A stretch of DNA of 10,213 nt. Source: JANMZR01 sp031383555. GTDB taxonomy: Bacteria > Bacteroidota > Bacteroidia > Cytophagales > Spirosomataceae. This document shows positions 1 to 8,293 of this stretch, one piece after another (positions within the stretch are counted from its first letter, which is position 1; each line of letters opens with the position of its first letter). The notes under the pieces are model-generated. The model was not told the DNA's origin. It saw only the letters and a program-made list of their open reading frames with translations, and did not search any database. The stretch covers positions 1 to 10,213 of the forward strand of contig JANMZR010000140.1 in assembly GCA_031383555.1 (NCBI GenBank), read 5' to 3'. Position numbers and translations under genes: made by a program.

Positions 1-2742
1 GAAAATCCTACTTATTTGCTTTCCTCATTACAAGTCGCTGCATTCAGAAAAAAACAGAAATTACAATCTGAAACCGATATAAAAGGTGAAAAAGGTGCCT
101 ATTTTGTTTCTTGTGAAATAAAATTGGCTAAAAAATCGACCAAAAATTGGAAAATTATTGCCAATGTGAATCAAAATCAGTCTCAAGTTGTGCAAATATG
201 CGAGTCAATTATCAATGATAAAACGCTTGAAAGTCAATTAGTTGCAGACATTAATTTAGGTAAAGTGAATCTGATTTCACTCAATGCTTCAGCGGATGGC
301 TTGCAATTTACAGCCGACAAAAGAAAAGACAGTCGCCATTTTGCAAATGTACTTTTTAATAATATGCGTGGTGGTATTTTTGACTACAATTATCAAATAG
401 AAAAGCAAGATTTTATAAATTATTTGTCAAAAGCCAATCAAGATGTTTTTTTAAGAAATCAGTTATTTATTGATGCATTAAAAGTTGAGTTTTCTTATGT
501 AGATATTAAATTTTTGATTTCTGACCATTCTGATGTGGATTTAGTGCGCCTTTCAACAGAATATTTACCGCTAAAATTCAGTCGTAGGCACGGCGACCCC
601 AGCCGTCCTTGGAACAAATTTTCGATCAATACCAGGAGTGAAATTGATGGATCAAAAATTCTTGATTATCAAGGTAATTGGCGTGATATTTTTCAGAACT
701 GGGAAGCTTTAGCTTTAGCCTTTCCTGATTTTATTGAAGGCATGATTTTTAAGTTTTTAAATGCGACTACTTTTGATGGTTATAACCCCTATCGAGTTAC
801 CAAATCGGGGTTTGACTGGGAAATTATTGAACCTGATAATCAATGGTCATATATTGGTTATTGGGGTGACCATCAAGTTATTTATCTTTTAAAATTTTTA
901 GAATTTATAGAAAAATACAAGCCTGGAAAGCTAAATTCTTTTTTTGGTGATGATATTTTTGTGTATGCAGCGGTTCCCTATCGTATTAAAACCTATGAAG
1001 ATATTTTGCAAAACCCAAAAGAGACAATAGTTTTTGATCATAAATGGGATGCTGAAATTAATAAAAAAAGAGAAAATTTAGGTGCTGATGGCACTTTAAT
1101 GATCGATCAAAATGAAAAAATATACCACGTTAATTTTATAGAAAAAATATTAGCAACCTTATTGTCCAAAATGTCAAATTTTATACCAGAAGGTGGTATT
1201 TGGATGAACACTCAGCGACCAGAATGGAATGATGCTAACAATGCTTTGGTGGGTAATGGTGTTTCAATGGTTACTTTATACTATTTAAGAAGATTTTTAG
1301 ATTTCTTTACTAAACTTCTTGAAAGTTCCCAAATTGAAAATATAAAGATTTCTATTGAATTGATAAGTTTTTATAATACTCTATTAGATTCATTAAATGA
1401 AAGTAAACATCTGCTTCAAAACTCGATTTCTGACCTTGACAGAAAGAAAATTTTAGATTCACTTGGTAAAGCTGCTTCGGATTATCGCCAAAAGGTTTAT
1501 ACAATTGGCTTTTCAGGTTCAAAAGAAACAGTTTCGGTGGCTGGTTTGAAAAAATTTGCACAAATAAGTTTGGAATTTATTAACCATTCCATAAAAGTGA
1601 ATAAAAGAAAAGACAACTTGTATAATGCCTACAATTTAATGTCTTTGAAAGACAACGGAATCGTAATATCCAATCTGTCAGAAATGCTGGAAGGCCAAGT
1701 TGCAGTGATTAGTTCTGGCTATTTAGACGCAAAAGAAACCTTAGAAATTTTAAATAATTTAAAAAATAGTGCATTATACCGCCCCGATCAAAATAGCTAT
1801 ATCTTATATCCAAACAAAGAATTACCTAAGTTTTTAGAAAAAAACACCATACCAAAAGAGAAAATAGAGCAATCGATTTTGTTAAAAAAGTTACTAAAAG
1901 ACAACGACTATTCAGTAATTAATCAAGACATTAATGGCCATTATCATTTTAATGGAAATTTCAATAATTCGAGCAATTTAAAGTTAGCTTTATCGAATTT
2001 AGGTAAACAAGAAGCTTATAAAGAATTAGTTGAAAAAGAATCAACTGCTATTTCACAGATTTTTGAAGACGTTTTTAATCATAAAGCATTTACTGGCCGT
2101 TCAGGTACATTTTTTGCCTACGAAGGCTTAGGTTCTATTTATTGGCATATGGTTTCAAAACTGCATTTAGCTGTGCAAGAGGCTTGTTTTAAAGCCATCA
2201 ATCATAAGGAAGATTCTAGTATAATCGAAGGGTTAATTGCTCATTATGAGGCAATTGGTGCTGGAATAGGCTTGCATAAAACACCCGAAGTTTATGGTGC
2301 TTTCCCGACTGATCCTTACTCGCATACACCGCTTCATAGAGGTGCCCAACAACCAGGAATGACCGGCCAAGTGAAAGAAGATATACTAACAAGAATTGGT
2401 GAATTAGGAATAATAATACAAAATGGCGGGCTTCAGTTCCATCCAACAATTCTTCAAAAAAAAGAATTTTTATCAGAACCAGAAGAGGCAGAATTTTTAA
2501 ATATAGAAAACAAACCTATTTCAATTAGCTTAGAGAAAGGAAGTTTAGCTTTTACTTTTTGCCAAGTACCAATCATTTATAAAATTTCGGAAGTAAATAG
2601 AATGGAAATTATATTTCAGAATGGTTCAAAACATTTATCAGATACTTTTGAATTAAATATCGAAAAAAGTGAGGAGATATTTCTGAGGACTGGCAAAATC
2701 AGTCAAATTAGAATAGATTTTACCGAGGACAATTTTAAATAA
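1..2742 (+). CDS. Probable (alpha/alpha)6-barrel glycoside hydrolase/phosphorylase-like protein, 5'-truncated by window edge
   Basis: The frame is open from base 1, so the true start lies upstream. A TTG at 16 is possible but unlikely. At least 913 residues are visible. Numbering from the TTG, I see a GDPSRPWN motif near 193-200, a Trp/aromatic-rich helical region at 222-300 with a GYWGDHQ motif (Asp285), and RPEWNDANNALVGNG around Asp406. Further on are GRSGTFFAYEG near 700, and PYSHTP plus GAQQPGMTGQVKED near 770-800, followed by a beta-rich tail. The WND motif and the overall helical layout recall GH94/GH149/GH161-type disaccharide or glucan phosphorylases, where Asp in a similar DWND motif is the general acid. 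This is inference from motif likeness; I do not recognise the exact family. The GPH sugar symporter 47 bases downstream supports a role in carbohydrate breakdown. No signal peptide can be judged because the N-terminus is missing. Confidence 0.75.
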   Translation, partial: ENPTYLLSSLQVAAFRKKQKLQSETDIKGEKGAYFVSCEIKLAKKSTKNWKIIANVNQNQSQVVQICESIINDKTLESQLVADINLGKVNLISLNASADGLQFTADKRKDSRHFANVLFNNMRGGIFDYNYQIEKQDFINYLSKANQDVFLRNQLFIDALKVEFSYVDIKFLISDHSDVDLVRLSTEYLPLKFSRRHGDPSRPWNKFSINTRSEIDGSKILDYQGNWRDIFQNWEALALAFPDFIEGMIFKFLNATTFDGYNPYRVTKSGFDWEIIEPDNQWSYIGYWGDHQVIYLLKFLEFIEKYKPGKLNSFFGDDIFVYAAVPYRIKTYEDILQNPKETIVFDHKWDAEINKKRENLGADGTLMIDQNEKIYHVNFIEKILATLLSKMSNFIPEGGIWMNTQRPEWNDANNALVGNGVSMVTLYYLRRFLDFFTKLLESSQIENIKISIELISFYNTLLDSLNESKHLLQNSISDLDRKKILDSLGKAASDYRQKVYTIGFSGSKETVSVAGLKKFAQISLEFINHSIKVNKRKDNLYNAYNLMSLKDNGIVISNLSEMLEGQVAVISSGYLDAKETLEILNNLKNSALYRPDQNSYILYPNKELPKFLEKNTIPKEKIEQSILLKKLLKDNDYSVINQDINGHYHFNGNFNNSSNLKLALSNLGKQEAYKELVEKESTAISQIFEDVFNHKAFTGRSGTFFAYEGLGSIYWHMVSKLHLAVQEACFKAINHKEDSSIIEGLIAHYEAIGAGIGLHKTPEVYGAFPTDPYSHTPLHRGAQQPGMTGQVKEDILTRIGELGIIIQNGGLQFHPTILQKKEFLSEPEEAEFLNIENKPISISLEKGSLAFTFCQVPIIYKISEVNRMEIIFQNGSKHLSDTFELNIEKSEEIFLRTGKISQIRIDFTEDNFK

Positions 2743-2789
2743 TAAGTCCTCTATTTTTTAAATAATTATAAAACTCTAAACAATTAGCT

Positions 2790-4217
2790 ATGTCAAATAT
2801 TACTTCTAACACCGAAACGATAGTGCCAATGGGGCAAAAAATAGCCTTTGGATTAGGAATGCTGGCCAACCAAATGTTTCCTGCAGCTTTAGGTATTTTT
2901 ATGGTCGTATTGGTTGAAAACTTGGGCATGCCATCCTGGATGTGGGGCATTTTATTTTTTCTTCCCAGAATATTTGACGCTTTTTTTGACCCAATTATGG
3001 GATTCATTTCAGATAATACCAAATCTGTTTGGGGAAGGCGAAGACAATATGTGTTTTTTGGAGCGATTACTATGGGTATTTCATTTGTGATAATGTGGCA
3101 ATTATTTAGAGAAAATAGTGTCAATTATAACTTCTACTTTTTTCTTTTTTGGTCATTTATTTTTTACTTCGGGCTATCTATTTTTAGTGTTCCGTATGTG
3201 GCTATGGGTTATGAAATGAGTGATGATTTTCACGAACGAACCAACATCATGGCTATTTCACAATGGATTGGGCAATGGGCTTGGGTAATAGCACCATGGT
3301 TTTGGGTGGTAATGTATGACCCAAAATGGTTTCCTAATGCAGATACAGCCACAAGAACACTGGCAGTTTGGGTGGGTATATCATGTATGATATTGGCAAT
3401 GGTACCAGCAATTTTTATTAAAAGCAAGTCAACAAAAAATGATGAAAGTTTAAAGCCATTAACTTTTAGAACAATAGGAGGTAGTTTAAAAGAGATACTT
3501 ATTAGTTTCAAAGAAGCTTTTGCAAATAAGCCTTTCAAAAAGCTATGTATTGCCACTTTCCTGATTTTTAATGCATTTAATACAGTCGCTGGTTTTACTT
3601 TTTTTATTGTAGTTTACTATCTTTTTAATGGCAATACGGCCGATGCAGGTATTTGGCCTACACTTTTTGGATGTATAGGTGCTTTGGCAACTACTTTTGT
3701 AGTAATACCAATTGTAGCTTGGATGTCAAAAAAAATGGAGAAAAAGCGAGCCTTTTTAATTTGTCAAGCCATTTCTATTTTTGGTTACATTCTACTTTGG
3801 TTTCTTTTTATTCCAGGTAAGCCCTATATGTTTTTGTTTGCTTTACCATTCTTTTCTTTCGGGATTGGAAGTTTATTTACATTGATGATGTCAATGACAG
3901 CTGATGTATGCGATATGGATGAATTATCATCAGGCAAAAGACGAGAAGGGATTTTTGGTGCTATTTATTGGTGGATGGTAAAGTTTGGTTTTGCTATAGC
4001 AGGCTTATTAACTGGCGTAATTATGTCCGTTGTTGCTTTTAAAGCAGGAGCCGCAACACAACCTGAAGGCGCAGTTACTGGTTTGAGGCTTTTTTTCTCG
4101 GGCATTCCTATTTGTGGTACTTTAATAGCCATGTGGGTAATGTGGACTTATGACTTAACAGAAGCGAAAGCAAGAGAAATTACAGAAAAATTAATTGCTA
4201 GAAGAGGTGAGATATAA
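2790..4217 (+). CDS. GPH-family (MelB-like) MFS sugar:cation symporter
   Basis: This 475-residue polytopic membrane protein has about 12 hydrophobic segments. The family signature is in the second segment: R60-I-F-D63-A-F-F-D67-P, then ISDNTKS and WGRRRQ (81-86). By alignment from memory with MelB, D63 and D67 match the Na+/H+ ligands Asp55 and Asp59, and R60 matches Arg52. MelB Asn58 is replaced by Phe66, so cation choice may differ. A second signature, ADVCDMDE...GKRREG, starts near residue 371 and is typical of this family in the central-loop to C-terminal half. Members import glycosides, pentosides or hexuronides across the inner membrane. The ATG has no Shine-Dalgarno sequence but an A-rich leader, as expected for Bacteroidota. 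It sits 47 bases after the putative glycoside-active enzyme with no terminator between, so an operon is likely. The substrate is not readable from the sequence. Confidence 0.9.
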   Translation: MSNITSNTETIVPMGQKIAFGLGMLANQMFPAALGIFMVVLVENLGMPSWMWGILFFLPRIFDAFFDPIMGFISDNTKSVWGRRRQYVFFGAITMGISFVIMWQLFRENSVNYNFYFFLFWSFIFYFGLSIFSVPYVAMGYEMSDDFHERTNIMAISQWIGQWAWVIAPWFWVVMYDPKWFPNADTATRTLAVWVGISCMILAMVPAIFIKSKSTKNDESLKPLTFRTIGGSLKEILISFKEAFANKPFKKLCIATFLIFNAFNTVAGFTFFIVVYYLFNGNTADAGIWPTLFGCIGALATTFVVIPIVAWMSKKMEKKRAFLICQAISIFGYILLWFLFIPGKPYMFLFALPFFSFGIGSLFTLMMSMTADVCDMDELSSGKRREGIFGAIYWWMVKFGFAIAGLLTGVIMSVVAFKAGAATQPEGAVTGLRLFFSGIPICGTLIAMWVMWTYDLTEAKAREITEKLIARRGEI

Positions 4218-4291
4218 GGAAATTTTTGGCAATAAATATAATTCATTTTCCTTAATGTAATTTTCATTACCTGTTTAAAAAAGGGTTTTTA
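4215..4291. terminator. Possible weak terminator region between convergent genes
   Basis: The 71-base gap between the convergent symporter and TSUP genes is very A+T-rich. It holds an 8-base inverted repeat, TAAGGAAA (4215-4222) with TTTCCTTA (4247-4254), separated by 24 bases. A small hairpin follows: GTAAT (4257-4261), TTTC loop, ATTAC (4266-4270). An A/T-only pair, TAAAAA/TTTTTA, flanks GGG at 4276-4291 and overlaps the minus-strand stop codon. None has the GC-rich stem of a strong intrinsic terminator, so termination here is inferred mainly from the converging gene order. Confidence 0.25.
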
Positions 4292-5143
4292 CTTAGAATA
4301 AGCTGAACGCAACATCACTATTGATGTATAAACAATAACTATAATCACCAACCACCGAAGTGTATCTAAGGGCAATGATTTAACAATTAATGCAGCAATC
4401 AAGACGGCTATTATACTTGGTAATGCCATGCCAACTGCGGCCTTCCGATTATAGGCGCCTTCTTTGATAAACTTAACTGAGGCGGGTGGCATAAGAAATG
4501 CACATGAACCCATCATAATAGGAAATGCGACTTGCGGCGATAAACCCAACGCAAAAACTAATGCCATACAGGGTGCATAAAGCCCAATACCTGCTGTCAT
4601 TAGCGCACCTAAAACAAAATTAACGGTAACGGCAATCACCAATTTTCCATTGTACAAACCTATAGCCGTGCCACCGCCTTGAATCCATTGCATTTTACCC
4701 GCAAGCATAAAACTGGCAGTAATTAGTAAAGCAAACCCCATTGTAAAACGGATTTTCTTTTCAGACAATTTTGAAACAATACCCGCTCCTAATATAGCAC
4801 CCGCAGCAGCTGAAAGTAACATGAGAATTAAGGTAATTGGTTCTACTTCAATAACTGTAATGAATATAAGGGCTTGGATTAAGACAGGAATAGTATTGGC
4901 AACATTGAGCGTACCAGGCAAAAGCCTATCTTCAGTTTGTTTTGTAAATTTTAATAAAGCCGTTTGTGGTGCAAATGCCCCAATGCCTAAAACATCAAAA
5001 AAATTGACTACAAAACCGATTAAGCCAGTTTTTACCCAACTGACCTTTTCAAGGTTATTTTTATGCTTTAAAAAATCTTTGATTAATATGGTACTAAACC
5101 AAATAGTCAATATTGCTAATGAAAGCCAAATGAATTGTATCAT
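4289..5143 (-). CDS. TauE/SafE-type (TSUP) membrane permease
   Basis: This is a 284-residue, strongly hydrophobic protein with roughly 8-9 membrane segments. It shows the internal duplication typical of the TSUP superfamily: GIGAFAP at 53-59 in the first half and GIGLYAP at 185-191 in the second. Each follows an Asn-Phe-containing helix (N47-F48 and N175-F176). Family members move sulfite, sulfoacetate or other small organic and sulfur anions; DUF81 is the older name. No soluble domain is present. The ATG at 5143 is preceded by an A/T-rich leader without Shine-Dalgarno. The gene is divergent from an APC amino-acid permease and may share a control region with it. The substrate is unknown. Proximity to amino-acid catabolism genes allows a sulfur amino-acid link, but nothing in the protein proves this. 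Confidence 0.82.
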   Translation of the reverse strand: MIQFIWLSLAILTIWFSTILIKDFLKHKNNLEKVSWVKTGLIGFVVNFFDVLGIGAFAPQTALLKFTKQTEDRLLPGTLNVANTIPVLIQALIFITVIEVEPITLILMLLSAAAGAILGAGIVSKLSEKKIRFTMGFALLITASFMLAGKMQWIQGGGTAIGLYNGKLVIAVTVNFVLGALMTAGIGLYAPCMALVFALGLSPQVAFPIMMGSCAFLMPPASVKFIKEGAYNRKAAVGMALPSIIAVLIAALIVKSLPLDTLRWLVIIVIVYTSIVMLRSAYSK

Positions 5144-5212
5144 TTTATAAATTTAGATTTTTTGTAAAATAGACCCTACTTCCAAATGAGATGCAAGATC
5201 CAAAATTATTAT

Positions 5213-5220
5213 TAGGATTT
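5213..5220 (+). promoter_or_regulatory. TAGGATTT octamer, copy 1 of 3
   Basis: The octamer TAGGATTT occurs here, at 5274-5281 (inside the right arm of the 9+9 inverted repeat) and at 8379-8386 upstream of the serine-dehydratase-like gene. By eye I found it only in these two intergenic gaps on the plus strand. It could be a shared regulator half-site; in A+T-rich DNA a chance origin is also possible. Confidence 0.25.
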
Positions 5221-5259
5221 CCTTTACTTTTTTAAAGATAAAGCCAGATTTTTTTAAAT

Positions 5260-5284
5260 AATAAATCCAAAAATAGGATTTATT
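5260..5284. repeat. Perfect 9+9 inverted repeat, possible operator
   Basis: AATAAATCC (5260-5268) and GGATTTATT (5276-5284) are exact reverse complements around a 7-base spacer, AAAAATA. The repeat covers the minus-strand -7 box and lies 39 bases upstream of the APC permease ATG. A dimeric regulator bound here could block the TSUP promoter and act on the permease as well. It could also form an A/T-rich hairpin, but no U-tract pattern makes it a convincing terminator. The operator role is inferred. Confidence 0.45.
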
Positions 5285-5300
5285 TTCTTTCTTTTGTCAA
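5268..5300 (-). promoter_or_regulatory. Candidate Bacteroidota promoter for the TSUP permease
   Basis: Read on the minus strand, TTGAC (5300 down to 5296) is followed after 20 bases by TATTTTTG (5275 down to 5268), a full match to TAnnTTTG. The spacing fits the Bacteroidota primary sigma-factor consensus. This would leave a leader of about 120 bases before the ATG at 5143. A second TAnnTTTG match, TAATTTTG (5208 down to 5201), lies closer to the gene but has no TTG at the right distance. No equally good promoter was found on the plus strand for the APC permease. Confidence 0.45.
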
Positions 5301-5322
5301 TAATTTCAACAAAAGTATAATA

Positions 5323-6834
5323 ATGATTAAAGAATTAACCTCACATAGTCCAGTGGACAATAACCCAAACCTATCTCGCCAATTAGGTCTGTTAGGCTTA
5401 ACTGCTACTGGTATATGCTCTATGATTGGTGCATCTATTTATATTGTGCCAATTATGATTCAGCGAAACGTTCCGGGTATTGGGGCATATGTGTTGCCTG
5501 CCTTTTTATTAGCGGCCATACCAGCTTTATTGGCGGCTTTTGCTTATGCTAGCTTATCTTCAGCCATGCCACGAGCAGGAGGGAGTTATATTTTTGCCAG
5601 TAGAGGTTTGAATCCCTATTTAGGTTTTGTTGCCAGTTTTTCACAATGGTTTGGCTTATCCATTGTGATTGGCGTGATTTGTTATGTGCTAATTCCCTTT
5701 TTTAGAGATATTGCTCTTGCTTTAGACTGGAAAACAACCGCTACCTATTTAGAAACTGGTTGGATAAGGCTTAGCCTAGCCTTAATGCTTCTTTGGCTTT
5801 TTGTTGGTATCAATATGAAAGGACTTCAATTTTATGAGCGCACTTTAATCCCTTTGATGGTTTTGATGTTTGTATTGGGAGGCATTGTAATTATTGCAGG
5901 ATTTAGCTTTAATCATGCAGATTTTGAAGCGGCTTTATTAGCAAAAGAAGGTCGGTCGCTATTTAGTAAACCCGATTCTGTATTTGAATGGCAAACATTC
6001 CTCTCTGCTGCTGCAGTACTATTTTCTAGTTTTATTGGTTTTGATTCAATTGCACAGGCAGGTGGCGAAGCCAAAAATCCAGAACGACTTTTACCCCGGT
6101 CAATTGCGTTGGCAGTTATTGTGGTGGGTTGTTTTTATTTTATTTTTACGGCTGCGGTCTATCATGCTATACCGTGGCAGTTTATCGCTTCGGAAGCTGT
6201 GAAAAAAGATATTTCCGCACCAGGCTTATTTAGCGTGTTATTGTCACCCACTTGGGGTATTGCCATACTCGTGGGCGCCACTATTGCCTTACTCAACGAT
6301 TTGCCAGCCATGTTATTGTCCGTTTCAAGATTGCTTTTTGCATGGGCTGAAGATGGTATTTTTCCGAAAAGTATCGCTAAAATAAACCCAAAAACAAAAA
6401 CCCCAATCAGAGCTTTATTACTCAGTGGAATCATGGCAAGCATAGGAATATTGGGTAGCCATTTTGCAGGCGATTTTTTCTTGGGCGTTGACATTATGGT
6501 CACTAGTATGTTAGTAAACTTTTTATTGATGTGTGTTACACTATTAACATTGCCCAAAAAAAATCAGGCCATTGCTCAAAATATTAAGGTTTTAACTACT
6601 CCAATATTGAGAAGGGTATTAGCCATATTGGGTATTTTCTTTTTGACAGGGTTTTTATTAATTCATATCTGGAAAGACCTCAATGCTTCGATGGCTCAAT
6701 GGTATTTTCATGCAACTTATATTTGGCTGATTGTTATGGGTATGGCTACTTTAATATATTTTTGGCAGTTGAAGAAATTACAAGAAAAAGGGGTGGATTT
6801 GAAAAGTTTATTTAATGAATTACCAGCAGAATAA
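5323..6834 (+). CDS. APC-superfamily amino-acid permease
   Basis: This 503-residue protein has about 12 hydrophobic segments. The first helix carries the broken-helix motif of APC transporters (SMIGASIYI, residues 33-41), where the unwound Gly-containing stretch binds the substrate amino and carboxyl groups. It continues with AYASLSSAMPRAGGSYIFASRG (75-95 region), the conserved P-R-A/S-G-G-x-Y segment. FIGFD (237-241) followed by GGEAKNPERLLPRSI is the typical intracellular-loop signature E-x-KNP-x-R-x-x-P. These features place it with amino-acid/polyamine importers. The ATG at 5323 has an A-rich leader and no Shine-Dalgarno. The next gene starts 7 bases after its stop, so the permease and the AKR-Rid protein are surely cotranscribed. 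Context with a serine-dehydratase homologue suggests uptake of a hydroxy- or related amino acid, which is inference. Confidence 0.88.
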   Translation: MIKELTSHSPVDNNPNLSRQLGLLGLTATGICSMIGASIYIVPIMIQRNVPGIGAYVLPAFLLAAIPALLAAFAYASLSSAMPRAGGSYIFASRGLNPYLGFVASFSQWFGLSIVIGVICYVLIPFFRDIALALDWKTTATYLETGWIRLSLALMLLWLFVGINMKGLQFYERTLIPLMVLMFVLGGIVIIAGFSFNHADFEAALLAKEGRSLFSKPDSVFEWQTFLSAAAVLFSSFIGFDSIAQAGGEAKNPERLLPRSIALAVIVVGCFYFIFTAAVYHAIPWQFIASEAVKKDISAPGLFSVLLSPTWGIAILVGATIALLNDLPAMLLSVSRLLFAWAEDGIFPKSIAKINPKTKTPIRALLLSGIMASIGILGSHFAGDFFLGVDIMVTSMLVNFLLMCVTLLTLPKKNQAIAQNIKVLTTPILRRVLAILGIFFLTGFLLIHIWKDLNASMAQWYFHATYIWLIVMGMATLIYFWQLKKLQEKGVDLKSLFNELPAE

Positions 6835-6841
6835 GATAATC

Positions 6842-8293
6842 ATGATTGAAAAGCATAGTTTTTTAGCACCTGACCTGAAAATATCGAGCATACTGACAGG
6901 CTTATGGCAAGTCGCTGATATGGAAAGAGGCGGCAAATCCTTAGATTTAGATGAGGCTGCAAAAGCCTTATTGCCTTATATTGAAGCAGGATTGACCTCA
7001 TTTGATATGGCAGACCACTATGGTTCATCAGAATTAATTGTTGGTCGGTTACATAAAAAATATGTTCCTAAAGAGCAGATTCAATTATTGACCAAATGGG
7101 TGCCGACACCTGGCAAATCAAGTAAAGAATCCGTAAGAGAGGCTGTCCAGTTGTCGTTAAAGAGAATGCAATTAGACAAACTGGACCTACTGCAATACCA
7201 TGCATGGAATTATGCCGATCCAACTTGGTTAGACCAATTATTTTGGCTTCAAGAACTCCGTGAAGAAGGCCTAATTCAGCATTTGGGCCTAACAAATTTC
7301 GATACGGCTCATTTAAGCATGGTTTTGAACTCTGGTATAAAAGTGGTGTCAAATCAAGTTTGTTTTTCACTTTTAGACCAACGAGCCAAGCAAAATATGC
7401 TTGCTTTAAGTGCAGAATTTGGTACCAAAATTTTGGCATTTGGAACAGTGGCGGGTGGTTTTTTAAGTGAAAAATGGCTCAATACTCCAGAACCTGATAG
7501 TAAGCAATTGACAACTTGGTCAGAAATGAAATATAAACGTTTTATTGACCAAACAGGGAGTTGGCAAAATTTTCAGGAGCTCTTAAAAACGCTTTCCGAA
7601 ATAGCGAAAAATAAATCCGTGGGCATTGCCAATATTGCAAGTGCTTATATTTTGTCCCAAACAGGTGTGGGAGGCATAATAATTGGCGCAAGGCTTGGCA
7701 AGAGTGCACATATAAATTCTAATTTACAGCTTTTCGGCATTAATTTATTGGATTCAGAAGTACTTAAAATTGAAACTGCTTTGGCTCAATTAAAACCTAT
7801 CAGCGGAGATTGTGGCGATGAATACCGAAAACCACCTTTCCTAACTGCTTCTGGTGATTTGAGCCATCATATTGAAAGTTTTCCAGCGCCATATAATACA
7901 AAAATTGGCAATGACAACCGCACTCAAGTTTTAAGTGGTACAATCTGGGAGGATATTGCAGGCTTCAGTCGAGCCGTTAAAAAAGGCAATCGCATTTTAA
8001 TTTCTGGCACAACCGCAACGCATGGTAATCACGTTATCGGGGGCAATGACCCAATTTCGCAAACCCATTTTATTATTGATAAAATCGAAGGCGCCTTGCA
8101 ATCATTGGGAAGCAATTTGAATGATGTGGTGCGAACACGCATTTTTATTAGAAATATGGATGATTGGGAGCCCATTGCCAGAGCGCATGGTGCCCGATTC
8201 AGGGAAATTCAACCCGCTAATACAATGGTACAAGCTAATTTGATTGGGGAAGAATATTTAGTTGAAATGGAGGCAGAAGCAATCATTGAATAA
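6842..8293 (+). CDS. Fusion protein: aldo/keto reductase domain plus C-terminal Rid (YjgF/YER057c) domain
   Basis: With the ATG at 6842 the protein has 483 residues. An upstream in-frame ATG at 6815 would overlap the permease end and add nine polar residues, so I prefer 6842. Residues about 7-325 are an NAD(P)H-dependent aldo/keto reductase: the tetrad Asp55, Tyr60 (DMADHYG), Lys85 (TKW) and His120 (QYH) is complete, and FGTVAGGFLSEKW follows at 200-212. After a linker, residues about 360-483 match the Rid family: RILISGT (384-390), RTRIFIRNMDDW (431-442) and a final MEAEAIIE. Aligning the end with E. coli RidA, catalytic Arg105 corresponds to Asn460, so imine deaminase activity of the canonical type is doubtful; this is a trait of several non-RidA Rid subfamilies. 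No signal peptide is visible, so the protein is cytosolic. It is likely in one transcript with the permease. Confidence 0.88.
   Translation: MIEKHSFLAPDLKISSILTGLWQVADMERGGKSLDLDEAAKALLPYIEAGLTSFDMADHYGSSELIVGRLHKKYVPKEQIQLLTKWVPTPGKSSKESVREAVQLSLKRMQLDKLDLLQYHAWNYADPTWLDQLFWLQELREEGLIQHLGLTNFDTAHLSMVLNSGIKVVSNQVCFSLLDQRAKQNMLALSAEFGTKILAFGTVAGGFLSEKWLNTPEPDSKQLTTWSEMKYKRFIDQTGSWQNFQELLKTLSEIAKNKSVGIANIASAYILSQTGVGGIIIGARLGKSAHINSNLQLFGINLLDSEVLKIETALAQLKPISGDCGDEYRKPPFLTASGDLSHHIESFPAPYNTKIGNDNRTQVLSGTIWEDIAGFSRAVKKGNRILISGTTATHGNHVIGGNDPISQTHFIIDKIEGALQSLGSNLNDVVRTRIFIRNMDDWEPIARAHGARFREIQPANTMVQANLIGEEYLVEMEAEAIIE

Noticed and set aside
16..18. TTG as start of the first gene
   Set aside because: The frame is open to the window edge and the protein already begins mid-domain, so an upstream start is far more likely.
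2735..3124. 129-codon minus-strand open frame opposite the sugar symporter
   Set aside because: It lies fully over the start of a well-supported membrane transporter and its translation shows no family motif; it is a shadow frame.
4276..4291. TAAAAA-AGGG-TTTTTA as a terminator stem
   Set aside because: The stem is only A/T pairs and overlaps a stop codon, so it is too weak to be called alone.
6162..6557. 131-codon minus-strand open frame opposite the APC permease
   Set aside because: It is antisense to conserved permease helices, has no recognisable domain and no promoter-like sequence before it.
6815..6841. Upstream ATG extending the AKR-Rid protein by nine residues
   Set aside because: It overlaps the end of the permease gene and adds polar residues not expected before the first AKR strand; the ATG at 6842 fits better, though the longer form cannot be excluded.
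7068..7439. 123-codon minus-strand open frame opposite the aldo/keto reductase
   Set aside because: It overlaps the reductase active-site region in antisense and looks like low-information translation.
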